From: Vreelandella olivaria
GTDB lineage: Bacteria > Pseudomonadota > Gammaproteobacteria > Pseudomonadales > Halomonadaceae
Assembly (NCBI RefSeq): GCF_023507745.1
Contig: NZ_JALPZO010000182.1
Span: 87,046-151,045 of the forward strand
Length of the DNA: 64,000 bases
Direction: 5' to 3'
Positions 39,201 through 46,677 of the stretch are shown here, piece after piece; the first letter of the stretch is position 1; every line of letters starts with the position of its first letter. A program made the position numbers and the translations under genes. Below the pieces are notes generated by a model that did not search any database, was not told the origin of the DNA, and saw only the letters and a list, made by a program, of their open reading frames with translations.

Positions 39201-40697
39201 CGCGTTCGCAGCGTCTTCAGGGGTCCTGGCAAAACAGAGCGCCCCCTGGGGGTGCTGCTCGCGGTGGCTGAATAGGGTGTGGGCGATATCGTAGAACGGT
39301 TGATCACTTTCGCTCAGGTGGGTGGCGAGCGCACGGGCGTTCTCGGTTAGCGCTTCCTGGTTGCGAGCGCTGATGCGTATTGGCAGTGCTTCTTCAGGCG
39401 TATGGCTGGGTGCCGCTGGCTTTTCTGGAGCGCTTTCTAAAATAACGTGGGCGTTTGCACCGCCAAAGCCAAAGGAGTTAACGCCAATAATCAAGCGGCC
39501 CTGCTTTTTCAGTGGCTGGGCTTTGGTGACAACGCTGATGTTCCACTCATCAAATTTGATCCGCGGGTTGAGCTTGCGAATGCCGATGGTGGCAGGTACT
39601 TCGCGGTGTTGCAGGCTGTATAGTGCCTTGGCAAGTCCTGCTGCCCCAGAGGCAGTCTCCAGGTGTCCAAGGTTACTTTTTACTGAGCCAATCAGCAGTG
39701 GTGTTTTACGGTGTTTGCCCAATGCCTCACCAATGGCACGGGTTTCAATCGGGTCACCGACTGCCGTGCCGGTACCGTGGGCTTCCAGATAGTCGATTTC
39801 ATCCGGTGAAATGCCCGCCTGCTCGTAGGCACGACGCATCAGGTCAATCTGGGCGCTGGGGTTAGGTACCGTTAAGCCGGATTTATGGCCGTCGGTATTG
39901 ACCGCTGAGCCAGCGACCACTGCCAGGATATTGTCGCCATCGGCAATGGCCTGTTCGTAATCTTTGAGTAAAAACAGCCCAGCCCCTTCCGAGCGCACGT
40001 AGCCATTGCCCGCTTCATCAAATACCTGGCAGCGGCCAGTGGGCGACAACATGCTGGCCTTTGAGAAGATAATAAAGCCGTATGGGTGCAGGTGCAGGCT
40101 GATGCCGCCTGCCAGTGCCATGCTGGTTTCACCACTGCGAATGGATTGGCAGGCTTGATGAAATGCGACCATGGATGAGGAGCAGGCGGTGTCCAGTGAC
40201 ATACTGGGGCCGTGCAGGTCGAATACGTAGGAGAGGCGGTTCGAGGCGATGGAGGAGGTATTGCCCGTGGCGGTAGAGGCATCAATCGCTGCCATGTCAT
40301 CGGCTATGCGATACGAGTAGTCGAGGCTGGCGACGCCAAGAAAAACGCCGCATTGGCTGCCTCGCAGGCTGCTGGGTACAATGCCCGCGCTTTCCATGGC
40401 TTCCCAGGCAAGCTCCAGCAGTATGCGTTGCTGTGGGTCCATATTGGCCGCTTCGCGGGGCGAAATGCCGAAAAACTCTGCGTCGAATCCACTGATATCG
40501 CCCAGACTGCCGGCGGCAAAAGTCACGCTGGTACCAGGGTGGTGCTTATCCGGGTGCAAATAGGCATCGTGGCTCCAGCGGTCAGGTGCGACGCTGGTGA
40601 CGAGGTCTTTTTCGGCTTGCAGGTCCTGCCAGAACGTTTCAGGGGTGGTGCCGGGGAAACGATGGGCGGCGCCGATGATGGCAACGCGTTTAGTCAT
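33291..40697 (-). CDS. Type I reducing polyketide synthase (RkpA-like)
   Basis: A 2468-residue multidomain enzyme. KS: residues 1-430 with DTACSSS (catalytic Cys172), EAHGTGT and KSNLGH. AT: about 515-830 with GHSVGE (Ser620). DH: about 890-1170 with LADHVVGEGAVFPG (His921). A region of about 1170-1690 looks like a degenerate methyltransferase or structural domain: its LLEAGPC lacks the normal SAM-binding glycines. ER: about 1730-2045 with GLEFSGEV and HGAAGGVGIAAL. KR: about 2075-2260 with TGGLGGFG and the YSSATTLFG/YVAANHW catalytic pair. ACP: about 2340-2430 with GFDSLMG (phosphopantetheine Ser2388). All reducing domains appear active, so the product should be a saturated fatty chain. Four-base overlaps with both neighbours imply one operon. 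A fatty-acid lipid for capsule anchoring is the likely product (inference). Confidence 0.93.
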   Translation of the reverse strand: MTKRVAIIGAAHRFPGTTPETFWQDLQAEKDLVTSVAPDRWSHDAYLHPDKHHPGTSVTFAAGSLGDISGFDAEFFGISPREAANMDPQQRILLELAWEAMESAGIVPSSLRGSQCGVFLGVASLDYSYRIADDMAAIDASTATGNTSSIASNRLSYVFDLHGPSMSLDTACSSSMVAFHQACQSIRSGETSMALAGGISLHLHPYGFIIFSKASMLSPTGRCQVFDEAGNGYVRSEGAGLFLLKDYEQAIADGDNILAVVAGSAVNTDGHKSGLTVPNPSAQIDLMRRAYEQAGISPDEIDYLEAHGTGTAVGDPIETRAIGEALGKHRKTPLLIGSVKSNLGHLETASGAAGLAKALYSLQHREVPATIGIRKLNPRIKFDEWNISVVTKAQPLKKQGRLIIGVNSFGFGGANAHVILESAPEKPAAPSHTPEEALPIRISARNQEALTENARALATHLSESDQPFYDIAHTLFSHREQHPQGALCFARTPEDAANALSQFAAGDTSQITTLERLANARGPVFVYDGNGCQWETMGHDLLESDTTFSDAIDRVDALFQQHGDFSLRDELAGHNSDSTSDEERFARTEIAQPALFALQVALTEWLASHGIKPAAVFGHSVGEVAAAWAAGALSLEDAVKVIYYRSFYQGKTRGLGEMTAVAMSAEDIAPWLAKPEFNQVCLAGINSPKGITLAGDREQLGELEAVLSTHDAFAKRLPLDYAFHSPAMDSIKAGVVEALADITPKSTKIPYISTVTGAISEGTKLDANYWWLNIREPVLFDNAAAALIEQGYNVFVEVGAHPILRRYLNESLRVQERSGLVFGTIERHKSGLEGLTRSLSQLLLSGLPLDNRRFFPVEGQRVLLPRYAWQRTHHWVQGTNDGQGLLSRYYQHPLLGYPLVQQNHTWESQLDTKRQPWLADHVVGEGAVFPGAGFVELALAAALQQKDTPLLDIEELEIRAPLLLDGHNGRAMRLTLDPDDGCLEIHSREPATGNEWQLNAVARRMRESRGFLLKRQAPVRPDRAPDYTLAEHLQMAERIGLHYGPAFQAISHGWIEGDSVIGEISLSAEMQAQLDSLHVHPGILDSAFQMFIPLLAQHSDFSAHLAFVPVRVGRIQVNAEAGTPVLARAVMGKRAPHSFTADFELYDAAGNAIAVLSQTRFKAIRLNRAHHQHFSYLDIELTPAPLTAAALPLPAGALGRLAGLSDAYAASTGQRYAQEVAPLLDSLSEAFAQQGYCVEGDDEQLAPETIWQLLVQDYPDYFAPIHLVGRLGLHREQLANGSAELESLGITAEHLTGINRVLIGESGWQVLATELGALMEAALTSLPEGQRLQLLEAGPCAPALGQRLLEQLANASQIAKGTHHYRVITTSDTALHLAEQLQERFPLMDVQPLDDTLPALATAKKAQLAFISVDVTQPARTHQLIEALPAQLAPGAQLIVIGISPSRWLDDVLATPGIDQTALEQSTLSEWLSQLGFSVSAPIALEESGTGAYLLHVQASAEPATNAGQTITPTRHIIVADNEHEALAARLSEALSADTSEGNITLTIGDAIPEAVLGEALEGMAQAPAALNVIDLHLLGAQSTAAQTQRCYTAQQWSLALEASGLEEQGSRVTLWLPTVSFNSAGYNETGFNNPAHKGTDDAALWGFGRSLANEAVGHSVTLIDLPATPSDAALATLAASLVTPDSENEVVITDAGTRLATRLRTLPAPHPEVQQAEDGTDSAPRQAMTLGFTLPGQLRQLQWRPRQLPALGADDVEIRVKATGLNFRDVMYTLGLLSDEAIENGFAGPTLGLEFSGEVVAVGKNVNHVAPGQAVVGFGPASFSDRLIASQHAVAPLPEGVSYAAAATIPTTFFTVYYALKHLARLEPGEKVLIHGAAGGVGIAALQIAQWMGAEIYATVGSEEKRDFLRLMGEERLYDSRSLTFAEEILEDTQGEGVDIVLNSLAGEAINQNLRALRPFGRFLELGKRDFYENTHIGLRPFRNNLSYFGIDSDQLMKVQPALTQRLFGEMMALFNDGTLSPLPFTAFSHNQVIDAFRYMQQARQIGKVVVTYEQPIAPPRNEVLGSGVLTLPADASYLVTGGLGGFGLKTAQWLVSKGARQLILISRSGPASEEAQAALADFEAQGVNVLAAACDITDRDALASLLERAKGELGPLRGIVHAATVIDDGLIRNLDAERIHKVLAPKIDGARHLDALTRGTELDFFILYSSATTLFGNPGQANYVAANHWLEAFAAGRRAEGLPATCVRWGAIEDVGFLARNTRTRDALQERLGGSALRSDDALKVLEQMLLAPGPSLGVLELEWGALARFLPTAEAPRFNEIARASDDDGSTDNDDDISALLADLSPEELHSTVTELLRAELASILLIDEEKIDINRSVYDMGFDSLMGVELMTAIENRLGVQVPVMVLSEASTLDKLAGVLIKKLHQYDDDVEEAPQDALASLAARHGADGLKSESTSTPVTEIP

Positions 40698-42307
40698 TCT
40701 TGCTCCTGAGGTTCTGGTTCTGCCTTGATCACATCGTTACTTATATCGCGCCCAAACACTTGTTTAAATAGTTGGACGCCAAGCTCGTTTGCTGCCATTC
40801 CTTGCAACTTTTGCTCAGTATGCAGTTGGTCGGAAGAAAAGGTTGTAGACCATATCATGTAAGGTGTGCTGCCAGCAGGGGGCGAGAAATACCTGTATGC
40901 AGCGGGCAAAATCGGCACATGGTCACCGTACCAGCCTAGCACCCCCGGCCTAATTGCTGAATTTAGCGATGTTTTAACGTTGGCTAACATTTGATCCGCT
41001 TCATCTAAATGGTGCAAATAGACGGCTAAATCCCGTAACTGTTCAGATAATGGCCAAGGTGCATTGGGTAGCGTTGCGCTTGTTCGCTCCTGGTTGGGCG
41101 CTTCCAGGTGCAGTGGACCATGATTTTCCATGGTGATGACAAATACAAATAGTGGCCTATTATCGTCATCTTCAAGCAGCCGTCCAATTTTTCGTGCAAC
41201 GGCGCGGTCACCTATGTACTGGCCATGCCAGTCCTGACTGACGAACTCGCTGATATCGATAAATTCATCAAAGCCAAGTTTGGGAATAACACGATCGCGC
41301 ATATAGAACGTGGCAGGGTAAGGGTGAACGCATACAGTGCGGTAACCCTGTGATTTAAAAGCGGTGGCTATACTCGGCAAAGGGTGGCGCGAGAGGGTGC
41401 GATAAGGGTTGAACTGGCGGACTCCCCAGGTATCAGGTGCAAGACCTGTGAGTACGGCGCACTCGGTTCGTACGGTATTGGCACCCCAGGCCGGGACGCT
41501 TAGTTCGCCATGCTGTATCGCTTCGGCACGGGTGGCATCAAAGTGTTGTAAGAGCGTGGGAGCAATTTCCGGACACCAGGAGCGTGGATCGCAAAACGAT
41601 TCGCTTTGCACAAGTATCACATTTGGCAGCTCTGCCCGCTGTTGGGCATTTAATGTAATGGTTGCGATGCCATAAAAGGGCGATGAGGTAGAACTGGGAG
41701 GTGACGAGCGCATGAGTGCAATACCGTAGGCCCATAGACTGGCAAACAGACCCAGGCGGTTTAGGTCAGCAATGGGGGCTAGCGTGATCGGCAGTAGCTT
41801 TCGCCAGCCAAGCCAGATCAGTAGTGTGCCGGCGGCAGCCAATCCGATGCTATGGAGCAGAAAGACCCCACCACCCCACTGGCTGACCAGTGAAGGCTCG
41901 AAGTAGAGAAAACTGCCAATGGCGATGGCACCTGCACTGCTGGCGGCAACCGCTAGCCCAATACCGAAAAATGGCACGTAGAGCCGTGGGTGGCGTATGG
42001 CATCCCAAAAGTACTCGAAGTCGTGGCATATAAAAGGCTCGTTAAGGGTGCGTGACTTGGTATTGCTGGACTGCACAAGGACCAGTTCCAGGGAAAGAAT
42101 AAACATCACTACAAACCATGGGCGCTGCAGTACCAGAAGAAACACACCAAACAGCAGTAACCAGCTACCCAGGTGCAGGCTGTTGGCGGCCACACTGCGT
42201 TGCCATACCGGGCGGGGTCGGGGGCTTAACAGCGCTTCGCACAGAAGGCTGCCTGCCAGGCCGATGGCTAGTGGTGCCAACAAGGTAATAGAGAGGGAGG
42301 TGTGCAT
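40694..42307 (-). CDS. Sulfatase-fold membrane protein (LTA-synthase/RkpI-like)
   Basis: A 537-residue protein with about five N-terminal membrane segments (to about residue 190) and a periplasmic alkaline phosphatase/sulfatase-fold domain. ILVQSESFCDPR (about 232) is the start of the domain; GANTVRTECAVLTG, ITMENHGPLH and YGDHVPILP are the LTA synthase-family metal and substrate motifs. The nucleophile is probably the Thr in NTVRTE. Relatives transfer glycerol phosphate or phosphoethanolamine, and RkpI is required for rhizobial K polysaccharide. The stop overlaps the PKS start (ATGA). It could transfer a phospho-group to the capsule or its lipid. Confidence 0.82.
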   Translation of the reverse strand: MHTSLSITLLAPLAIGLAGSLLCEALLSPRPRPVWQRSVAANSLHLGSWLLLFGVFLLVLQRPWFVVMFILSLELVLVQSSNTKSRTLNEPFICHDFEYFWDAIRHPRLYVPFFGIGLAVAASSAGAIAIGSFLYFEPSLVSQWGGGVFLLHSIGLAAAGTLLIWLGWRKLLPITLAPIADLNRLGLFASLWAYGIALMRSSPPSSTSSPFYGIATITLNAQQRAELPNVILVQSESFCDPRSWCPEIAPTLLQHFDATRAEAIQHGELSVPAWGANTVRTECAVLTGLAPDTWGVRQFNPYRTLSRHPLPSIATAFKSQGYRTVCVHPYPATFYMRDRVIPKLGFDEFIDISEFVSQDWHGQYIGDRAVARKIGRLLEDDDNRPLFVFVITMENHGPLHLEAPNQERTSATLPNAPWPLSEQLRDLAVYLHHLDEADQMLANVKTSLNSAIRPGVLGWYGDHVPILPAAYRYFSPPAGSTPYMIWSTTFSSDQLHTEQKLQGMAANELGVQLFKQVFGRDISNDVIKAEPEPQEQE

Positions 42308-43126
42308 CTACTCGCCTCCTGTGTGATTAAAGCCCAGGCGTTTAACCAGCCACTGGGATACGCCTGCGGGCAGTACCGCAAGCCACCAGGTGCCGAAATT
42401 CAGCGGAAAAGGGAAACTGACCCTGGCGCGGTTGGCGCTTATCCCGCGGGCAATCACCCTGGCAGCACGTTCCGGAGACCACTCCCAGGGTTTGGGGCCT
42501 GGCATAGCGTTGCACATGGGGGATGTAACATAGCCTGGCATTACCACGGTAACGCCAATGCCATGAGGTGCTAGCAGACCGCGTAGTCCTTCTCCGTAGG
42601 CTTTAATACCCGCTTTGCTGGCGCTATAACTGGGCGCTGTGGGTAAACCGTACCAGCCCGCTAACGAACTGATGAATACCAACTGGCCGGAGCCTCTGGC
42701 CTGCATGGCGGGTACCAGGTGTTGCGCCATGGCGATTGGGGTTTTTAAGTTAATATCCAGCAGTGCCTCTACCTCATTCCAGGGTTCCAGCATACTGTCA
42801 GCCTGGGGATGGGTGTTCTTGCCTGCGTTGGCAATGACGATATCGGGTATGTGTTCGGTACACAGGGTGGTTAACCACTGTTTCAGCTCAGCATCATCGG
42901 TTAGCTTGATGGATGAAAGGGTTACCGAAGCACCAGCGGCCCGGCACTCTTCAGCGAGTGCCAGCAGTGCCTGCTGCTGGCGCCCATGCAGTACCAGGTG
43001 TGTCTCCGGTGTGGCGTAGACACGCGCTAGCGCACCACCAATCGCACCGGTGGCACCTGTGATCAGCACGCAGCGCGGGCGAGGTGGGTGGTTTGTATGT
43101 TCTGACGTGGTGTTACCAACGCTCAA
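42308..43126 (-). CDS. Short-chain dehydrogenase (RkpH-like)
   Basis: A 272-residue SDR with GATGAIGGALA (NADP-binding) at about 23, NAG(K) near 106, FISSLAGWYG and the catalytic YSASKAG near 165. In the rkp comparison it would reduce a beta-keto lipid intermediate released by the AONS/PKS pair. It contains a C-terminal hydrophobic stretch (WLAVLPAGVSQWLV) suggesting membrane contact. Its start overlaps the kpsS stop by 4 bp, and its stop abuts the next gene start (1 bp), so translation is coupled. Confidence 0.88.
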   Translation of the reverse strand: MSVGNTTSEHTNHPPRPRCVLITGATGAIGGALARVYATPETHLVLHGRQQQALLALAEECRAAGASVTLSSIKLTDDAELKQWLTTLCTEHIPDIVIANAGKNTHPQADSMLEPWNEVEALLDINLKTPIAMAQHLVPAMQARGSGQLVFISSLAGWYGLPTAPSYSASKAGIKAYGEGLRGLLAPHGIGVTVVMPGYVTSPMCNAMPGPKPWEWSPERAARVIARGISANRARVSFPFPLNFGTWWLAVLPAGVSQWLVKRLGFNHTGGE

Positions 43127-44373
43127 AGCAACTTCTCCAGCGGTGAAGGGCAGGCTTCCAGTATACGCGCTGCGTTATCCACCGCTAAATTAATGCCGGT
43201 TTGGCAGTAGTAGCCGCCATTGACTTGTGCGGTATGCATCACGGTATTGCGAAAGTAGCCAAACAGTACATTGTTGGGCGGCGGTGGTTGATGCCAAAAC
43301 TCTTCCAGCGGGCCTTCATAAGTTAGACCTGCCAGATTATAGATAGGGTCGCTTAAGGCAAAGGTGGGGCACTGTTTCTCCAGTGACACGATGCCAACGG
43401 TGCTGTTGACCGTTACCGTGCCCACCGCATGCTTGATGAGTGTGTTCAGGTCACCGGACTCCAGGTACACAATGCGGCCCGCCAAGCCGTAAAACGTTGC
43501 CAGTTTTTGGATAATCTGCGGGTAGTTGACCAGGCCCATATCGAGAGGGTGGTTTTTAATACACAACAGCGTATCGCTGGGAGCATGTGTGGCAAACGAC
43601 CCCATCACATGATTCATCACCTCTTCCATATTGGCGTAGGGGGAGTGGTCACGGATCTGTGCATCGGTATTGAGCTGCAGTGGTAGCATAAAATAGGGTC
43701 TGCCACCTTCTACCAATGCCTTGATGTGCTCGGCATCCTGCTTCTTCCATTGTCTAAGTAGCGTAAAGCGCTTCAGGTAGCCCGCATACTCCATTGGTGC
43801 GGTGATGGATGCATGGTTACGGTAGTGCGGCGCTATCAGGGGATTGGCTAATCCACTTAGGTGATAGCAGACATCATGTACTGCACGCACCTTGAACGAC
43901 GAGCGGAAGCGAACGGGAGGTGGCAGTTCGGGCAGGACCTTCCCTGTTTCATAGAACCAGTTAGGGTCACGGGGCAGCAGTGAGTGGCCGTTAACCCCTT
44001 CACGTTCCAGCGTGATCCAGAAGGGGCGGAAATAGCCCTCCTCGAAAACGTGGGTGCGTACTCCCGCTGCGGGTGCCAGATCTATCGCCGGGCGGTGTAC
44101 CGGGCGGCGGTCGCCAAAGGCGACTTGGTCGGTAATGCCATAGCGTTGCCACAGCGCCTGGATATAGTCAGGAAGCTTGCTTACCGGGCCTCGGAACAGG
44201 TGGCTTTTGCTATTTGTGCGCTGCCAGTAAGCAATATCGCCTGCGTTGAAGTGGACCTTGACCACGCGGTGCCCATCGTCGGTGAGCCGACGGGCCAGAC
44301 GCTGATAAAAGGGCGAGCAAACGCCTTGTAGGAATAAAAATGAGCGCTTCTGCTTCAACTCAATGGCTTCCAA
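43123..44373 (-). CDS. kpsS: Capsule polysaccharide lipid-linker Kdo transferase KpsS
   Basis: A 416-residue Capsule_synth family protein that adds the first Kdo to the lipid acceptor (phosphatidylglycerol in E. coli). Motifs include FLQGVCSPFYQRLARRL at the N-terminus, FEEGYFRPFWITLEREGVNG near 132, IKNHPLDMG near 275, and VNSTVGIVSLE near 318. Length is slightly above E. coli KpsS (389). It overlaps the kpsC 3' end by 14 bp. It is the partner of the kpsC at 44360 and probably acts on the lipid made by this operon (inference). Confidence 0.92.
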   Translation of the reverse strand: MEAIELKQKRSFLFLQGVCSPFYQRLARRLTDDGHRVVKVHFNAGDIAYWQRTNSKSHLFRGPVSKLPDYIQALWQRYGITDQVAFGDRRPVHRPAIDLAPAAGVRTHVFEEGYFRPFWITLEREGVNGHSLLPRDPNWFYETGKVLPELPPPVRFRSSFKVRAVHDVCYHLSGLANPLIAPHYRNHASITAPMEYAGYLKRFTLLRQWKKQDAEHIKALVEGGRPYFMLPLQLNTDAQIRDHSPYANMEEVMNHVMGSFATHAPSDTLLCIKNHPLDMGLVNYPQIIQKLATFYGLAGRIVYLESGDLNTLIKHAVGTVTVNSTVGIVSLEKQCPTFALSDPIYNLAGLTYEGPLEEFWHQPPPPNNVLFGYFRNTVMHTAQVNGGYYCQTGINLAVDNAARILEACPSPLEKLL

Positions 44374-46387
44374 TCAATAAGTTACGATAGCAGCGGTATA
44401 GTCGCTGCTTCCATGTAAGCGAGGGTTGTTGTGCCCTTGCCTGTTCCAACAGGCTGATCACCGTTTCAGCGTTACAGAGCTGCCGGGAGCGTGGGTCAAC
44501 ATAGTTGGGGTAAAGGACCAGAGTGCCAGCGACCAGTGCATCCAGTGACAATGTGCGTCTACGCCTGGGACAGTGCATGGCATCCTGGGTCAGCCCCCAG
44601 CCTGCATAAAACGGCAGGCCGTAGGTGCATACCTCCCGGTGGCGTAATAGTGCTTCAAAGCCGGTAAGAGAACTCATGGTATGCACTGAATCGACACGCT
44701 CTAAAAGTACGCTGATGTCGATATGGCTGGCGTCCAGATCATACAGGCGATTGGCGTGGTTATCGAGTGCTCCGATGCGGGCGCCGCTGATTACATCCGG
44801 ATGAGCCTTGTAGACAATAAAGGCCGCCGGATGTGCATCCCTTACGGCACGTAATAATGCACTGTTGGTACGCACTTCCGGTGAACCGGAGGCAATCGAG
44901 GCGTCACTCTCCACCTGACCAGGCACCAGTATGATGTGCCTGTCTGGGGGCAGGTCAATCGCATCCTGGCCGGGTACATTGTACTTCGAGAGCTTGAGGG
45001 CGACTAAGCGCTCACGTAAGTGAGCCGCCCTGGCGAGTAGGTCCTCGCTGAACTCGGTTTGATTGAGCAGCGTCTCCAGATCGCTGGGCTGGCTGGGGTC
45101 GTAGTAAATCCCCTGGCTGTCAATGACTAAAGAGAGAGGCTGGGTGAGGTCAACGCCGAGCCCGACTGAACGGATAAACCCATCTTCCATACGCCATAAA
45201 TGTGCTAAATGCTCCCTATGGCGCGCTTTAAAATCATCGTTAATGCGGCTGGACCATAGCAGTAGCCTGGGCTGATTGGGATTAGGCTCTGTTTGCTTGG
45301 AGGGCAGCATCTTGGGCAGCCCTTTCTGATACTCGACGCTCGCAGCCGGTCCAAGAAAGTGGCCAATGAAGCGTCGCTTCCAGGAAGAGAATCCACAGGC
45401 GAGCCAACGGCCACGCAGTCGCTCTTGCTGACGCTTTTGGTCTGCAATAAGAGCGATGGTCTCCTCAAGGGTTGCGGCTTTGCCGGTGTAGGGGTTGGCA
45501 TAGCGGCTGTAGCGCAGGTAAGCCGCAGCGAACACTTCTTCCAGCGAGCGTTGGCGGTGCCTGCGATGGCAGCTCAATTGGTCAAGGGTGAGGCCCCAGC
45601 CCGCATAAAAGGGGAGGCCAAAGCAGTGAACCTGTTTACCTGCCAGTAGTGCTTCAAATCCGAGTTGACTGGTCACGACGTAGACGGTGTCCACCTGATC
45701 AAACAATGCCCAGGGATTGATATCTTCGCTAATGATATGGCAGCGTGGATGCGCGTGAGCGTTGGCCAGATGGCCCTGTTTTTTACCCGCAATAACGTCC
45801 GGGTGGACTTTGACCAGGATATCGGTATCAGGGTGGTTGCTTAGCGCCTTTTCCAGCATCTGATCAAAGCTTTTCGCGCTGGCGCCACCGTAATATATTG
45901 AAGCATCGCCCGCTGTTTGGTCTACGACAAGAACCCTGGCTCCCGGTTTTGCCAAAATGTAATCTGCGGCGTGGTTATATTTTGACAGCCGGTAGTGCTG
46001 TAGCTGTTGTATACAGCGACGGGCAAGTGCAAGCTCATCAGGATTAAAGGTGGCGCTGTTCAGCCAGTTTTCCAGGTCGCAGGGGCGCGAGGCATCGTAG
46101 TAGATACCCACATGGTCAATGACCATGCTGTGAGGTTGATACCCTTCGACACCTAACCCCAGCGAGCGCAGAAAGCCATCTTCCAGGGCGATATAGGGGA
46201 GGGTATGGCGCTTGGCGAACTGCCGGGCTTTCACACTAGTGGGTTTCAGTCCCCAGCCAATAACGGCATCCGGCTTGGGTTTAAGTAAGCCAATGCGCGA
46301 AAAGTGATCAAATTCAGGCAAAAATGCTGCAAGAGCGGCGATCTTGCTAATGCCATGAGAGGTGTAGCCAGCTGTACGTTTCGCCAT
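44360..46387 (-). CDS. kpsC: Capsule beta-Kdo transferase KpsC
   Basis: A 675-residue two-module enzyme, the same length as E. coli KpsC, that extends the poly-beta-Kdo linker on the lipid terminus. The first module has ALEDGFLRSLGLG (about 72), KVHPDVIAGKK (about 192) and [18 protein letters not shown]. The second has MEDGFIRSVGLG (about 400), KAHPDVISGA (about 525) and [19 protein letters not shown]. First gene of the minus-strand operon, with its start 290 bp from the divergent diguanylate cyclase gene. Confidence 0.95.
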   Translation of the reverse strand: MAKRTAGYTSHGISKIAALAAFLPEFDHFSRIGLLKPKPDAVIGWGLKPTSVKARQFAKRHTLPYIALEDGFLRSLGLGVEGYQPHSMVIDHVGIYYDASRPCDLENWLNSATFNPDELALARRCIQQLQHYRLSKYNHAADYILAKPGARVLVVDQTAGDASIYYGGASAKSFDQMLEKALSNHPDTDILVKVHPDVIAGKKQGHLANAHAHPRCHIISEDINPWALFDQVDTVYVVTSQLGFEALLAGKQVHCFGLPFYAGWGLTLDQLSCHRRHRQRSLEEVFAAAYLRYSRYANPYTGKAATLEETIALIADQKRQQERLRGRWLACGFSSWKRRFIGHFLGPAASVEYQKGLPKMLPSKQTEPNPNQPRLLLWSSRINDDFKARHREHLAHLWRMEDGFIRSVGLGVDLTQPLSLVIDSQGIYYDPSQPSDLETLLNQTEFSEDLLARAAHLRERLVALKLSKYNVPGQDAIDLPPDRHIILVPGQVESDASIASGSPEVRTNSALLRAVRDAHPAAFIVYKAHPDVISGARIGALDNHANRLYDLDASHIDISVLLERVDSVHTMSSLTGFEALLRHREVCTYGLPFYAGWGLTQDAMHCPRRRRTLSLDALVAGTLVLYPNYVDPRSRQLCNAETVISLLEQARAQQPSLTWKQRLYRCYRNLLIGSH

Positions 46388-46558
46388 GAATAAGCCGCAG
46401 TAAAATGAAGAGCAAACTGAAACGGTAAACGAAAATGTTACGTGAGTAAGGTGGCGAACATACGTGAAACAGGCACGCTTATCAATGACGTCGATAGTGG
46501 CCTTACATTAAGATGACATTGGCGCACAAAATGCCACAGATGGAAAAAAAATTCTAAG

Positions 46559-46572
46559 TTGATTTACATCAA
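46559..46572. promoter_or_regulatory. FNR/Anr-type box 1
   Basis: TTGAT-TTAC-ATCAA is a perfect FNR/Anr consensus (TTGAT-N4-ATCAA) in the 290-bp intergenic region between kpsC (minus) and the diguanylate cyclase gene (plus). A possible -10 (TATACT, 46611-46616) would place it near -58 of the plus-strand gene, which would be a class I-like position; it is about 180 bp from the kpsC start. Confidence 0.65.
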
Positions 46573-46630
46573 CGCGCACTGCCGCCATCTTTTTGGTAAG
46601 TTGTTTCTCTTATACTGCCGTTGGTGCTAA

Positions 46631-46644
46631 TTGATTTAGCTCAA
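46631..46644. promoter_or_regulatory. FNR/Anr-type box 2 (one mismatch)
   Basis: TTGAT-TTAG-CTCAA differs from the consensus at one position. It lies 72 bp from box 1 (centre to centre) and 34 bp before the diguanylate cyclase start, so it would overlap or follow the predicted transcription start. Confidence 0.45.
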
Positions 46645-46677
46645 TTTAAGGGAAGTTGACAAATATAGGGATAATCG

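Noticed and set aside
46471..46484. Possible ops on the minus strand upstream of kpsC (AAGCGTGCC)
   Set aside because: Only the 3' half matches; the GGCGGT half is absent.
46571..46583. Second ops-like sequence on the minus strand (GGCGGCAGTGCG)
   Set aside because: Two mismatches at invariant positions (the T of GGTAG and the T of the final TG).
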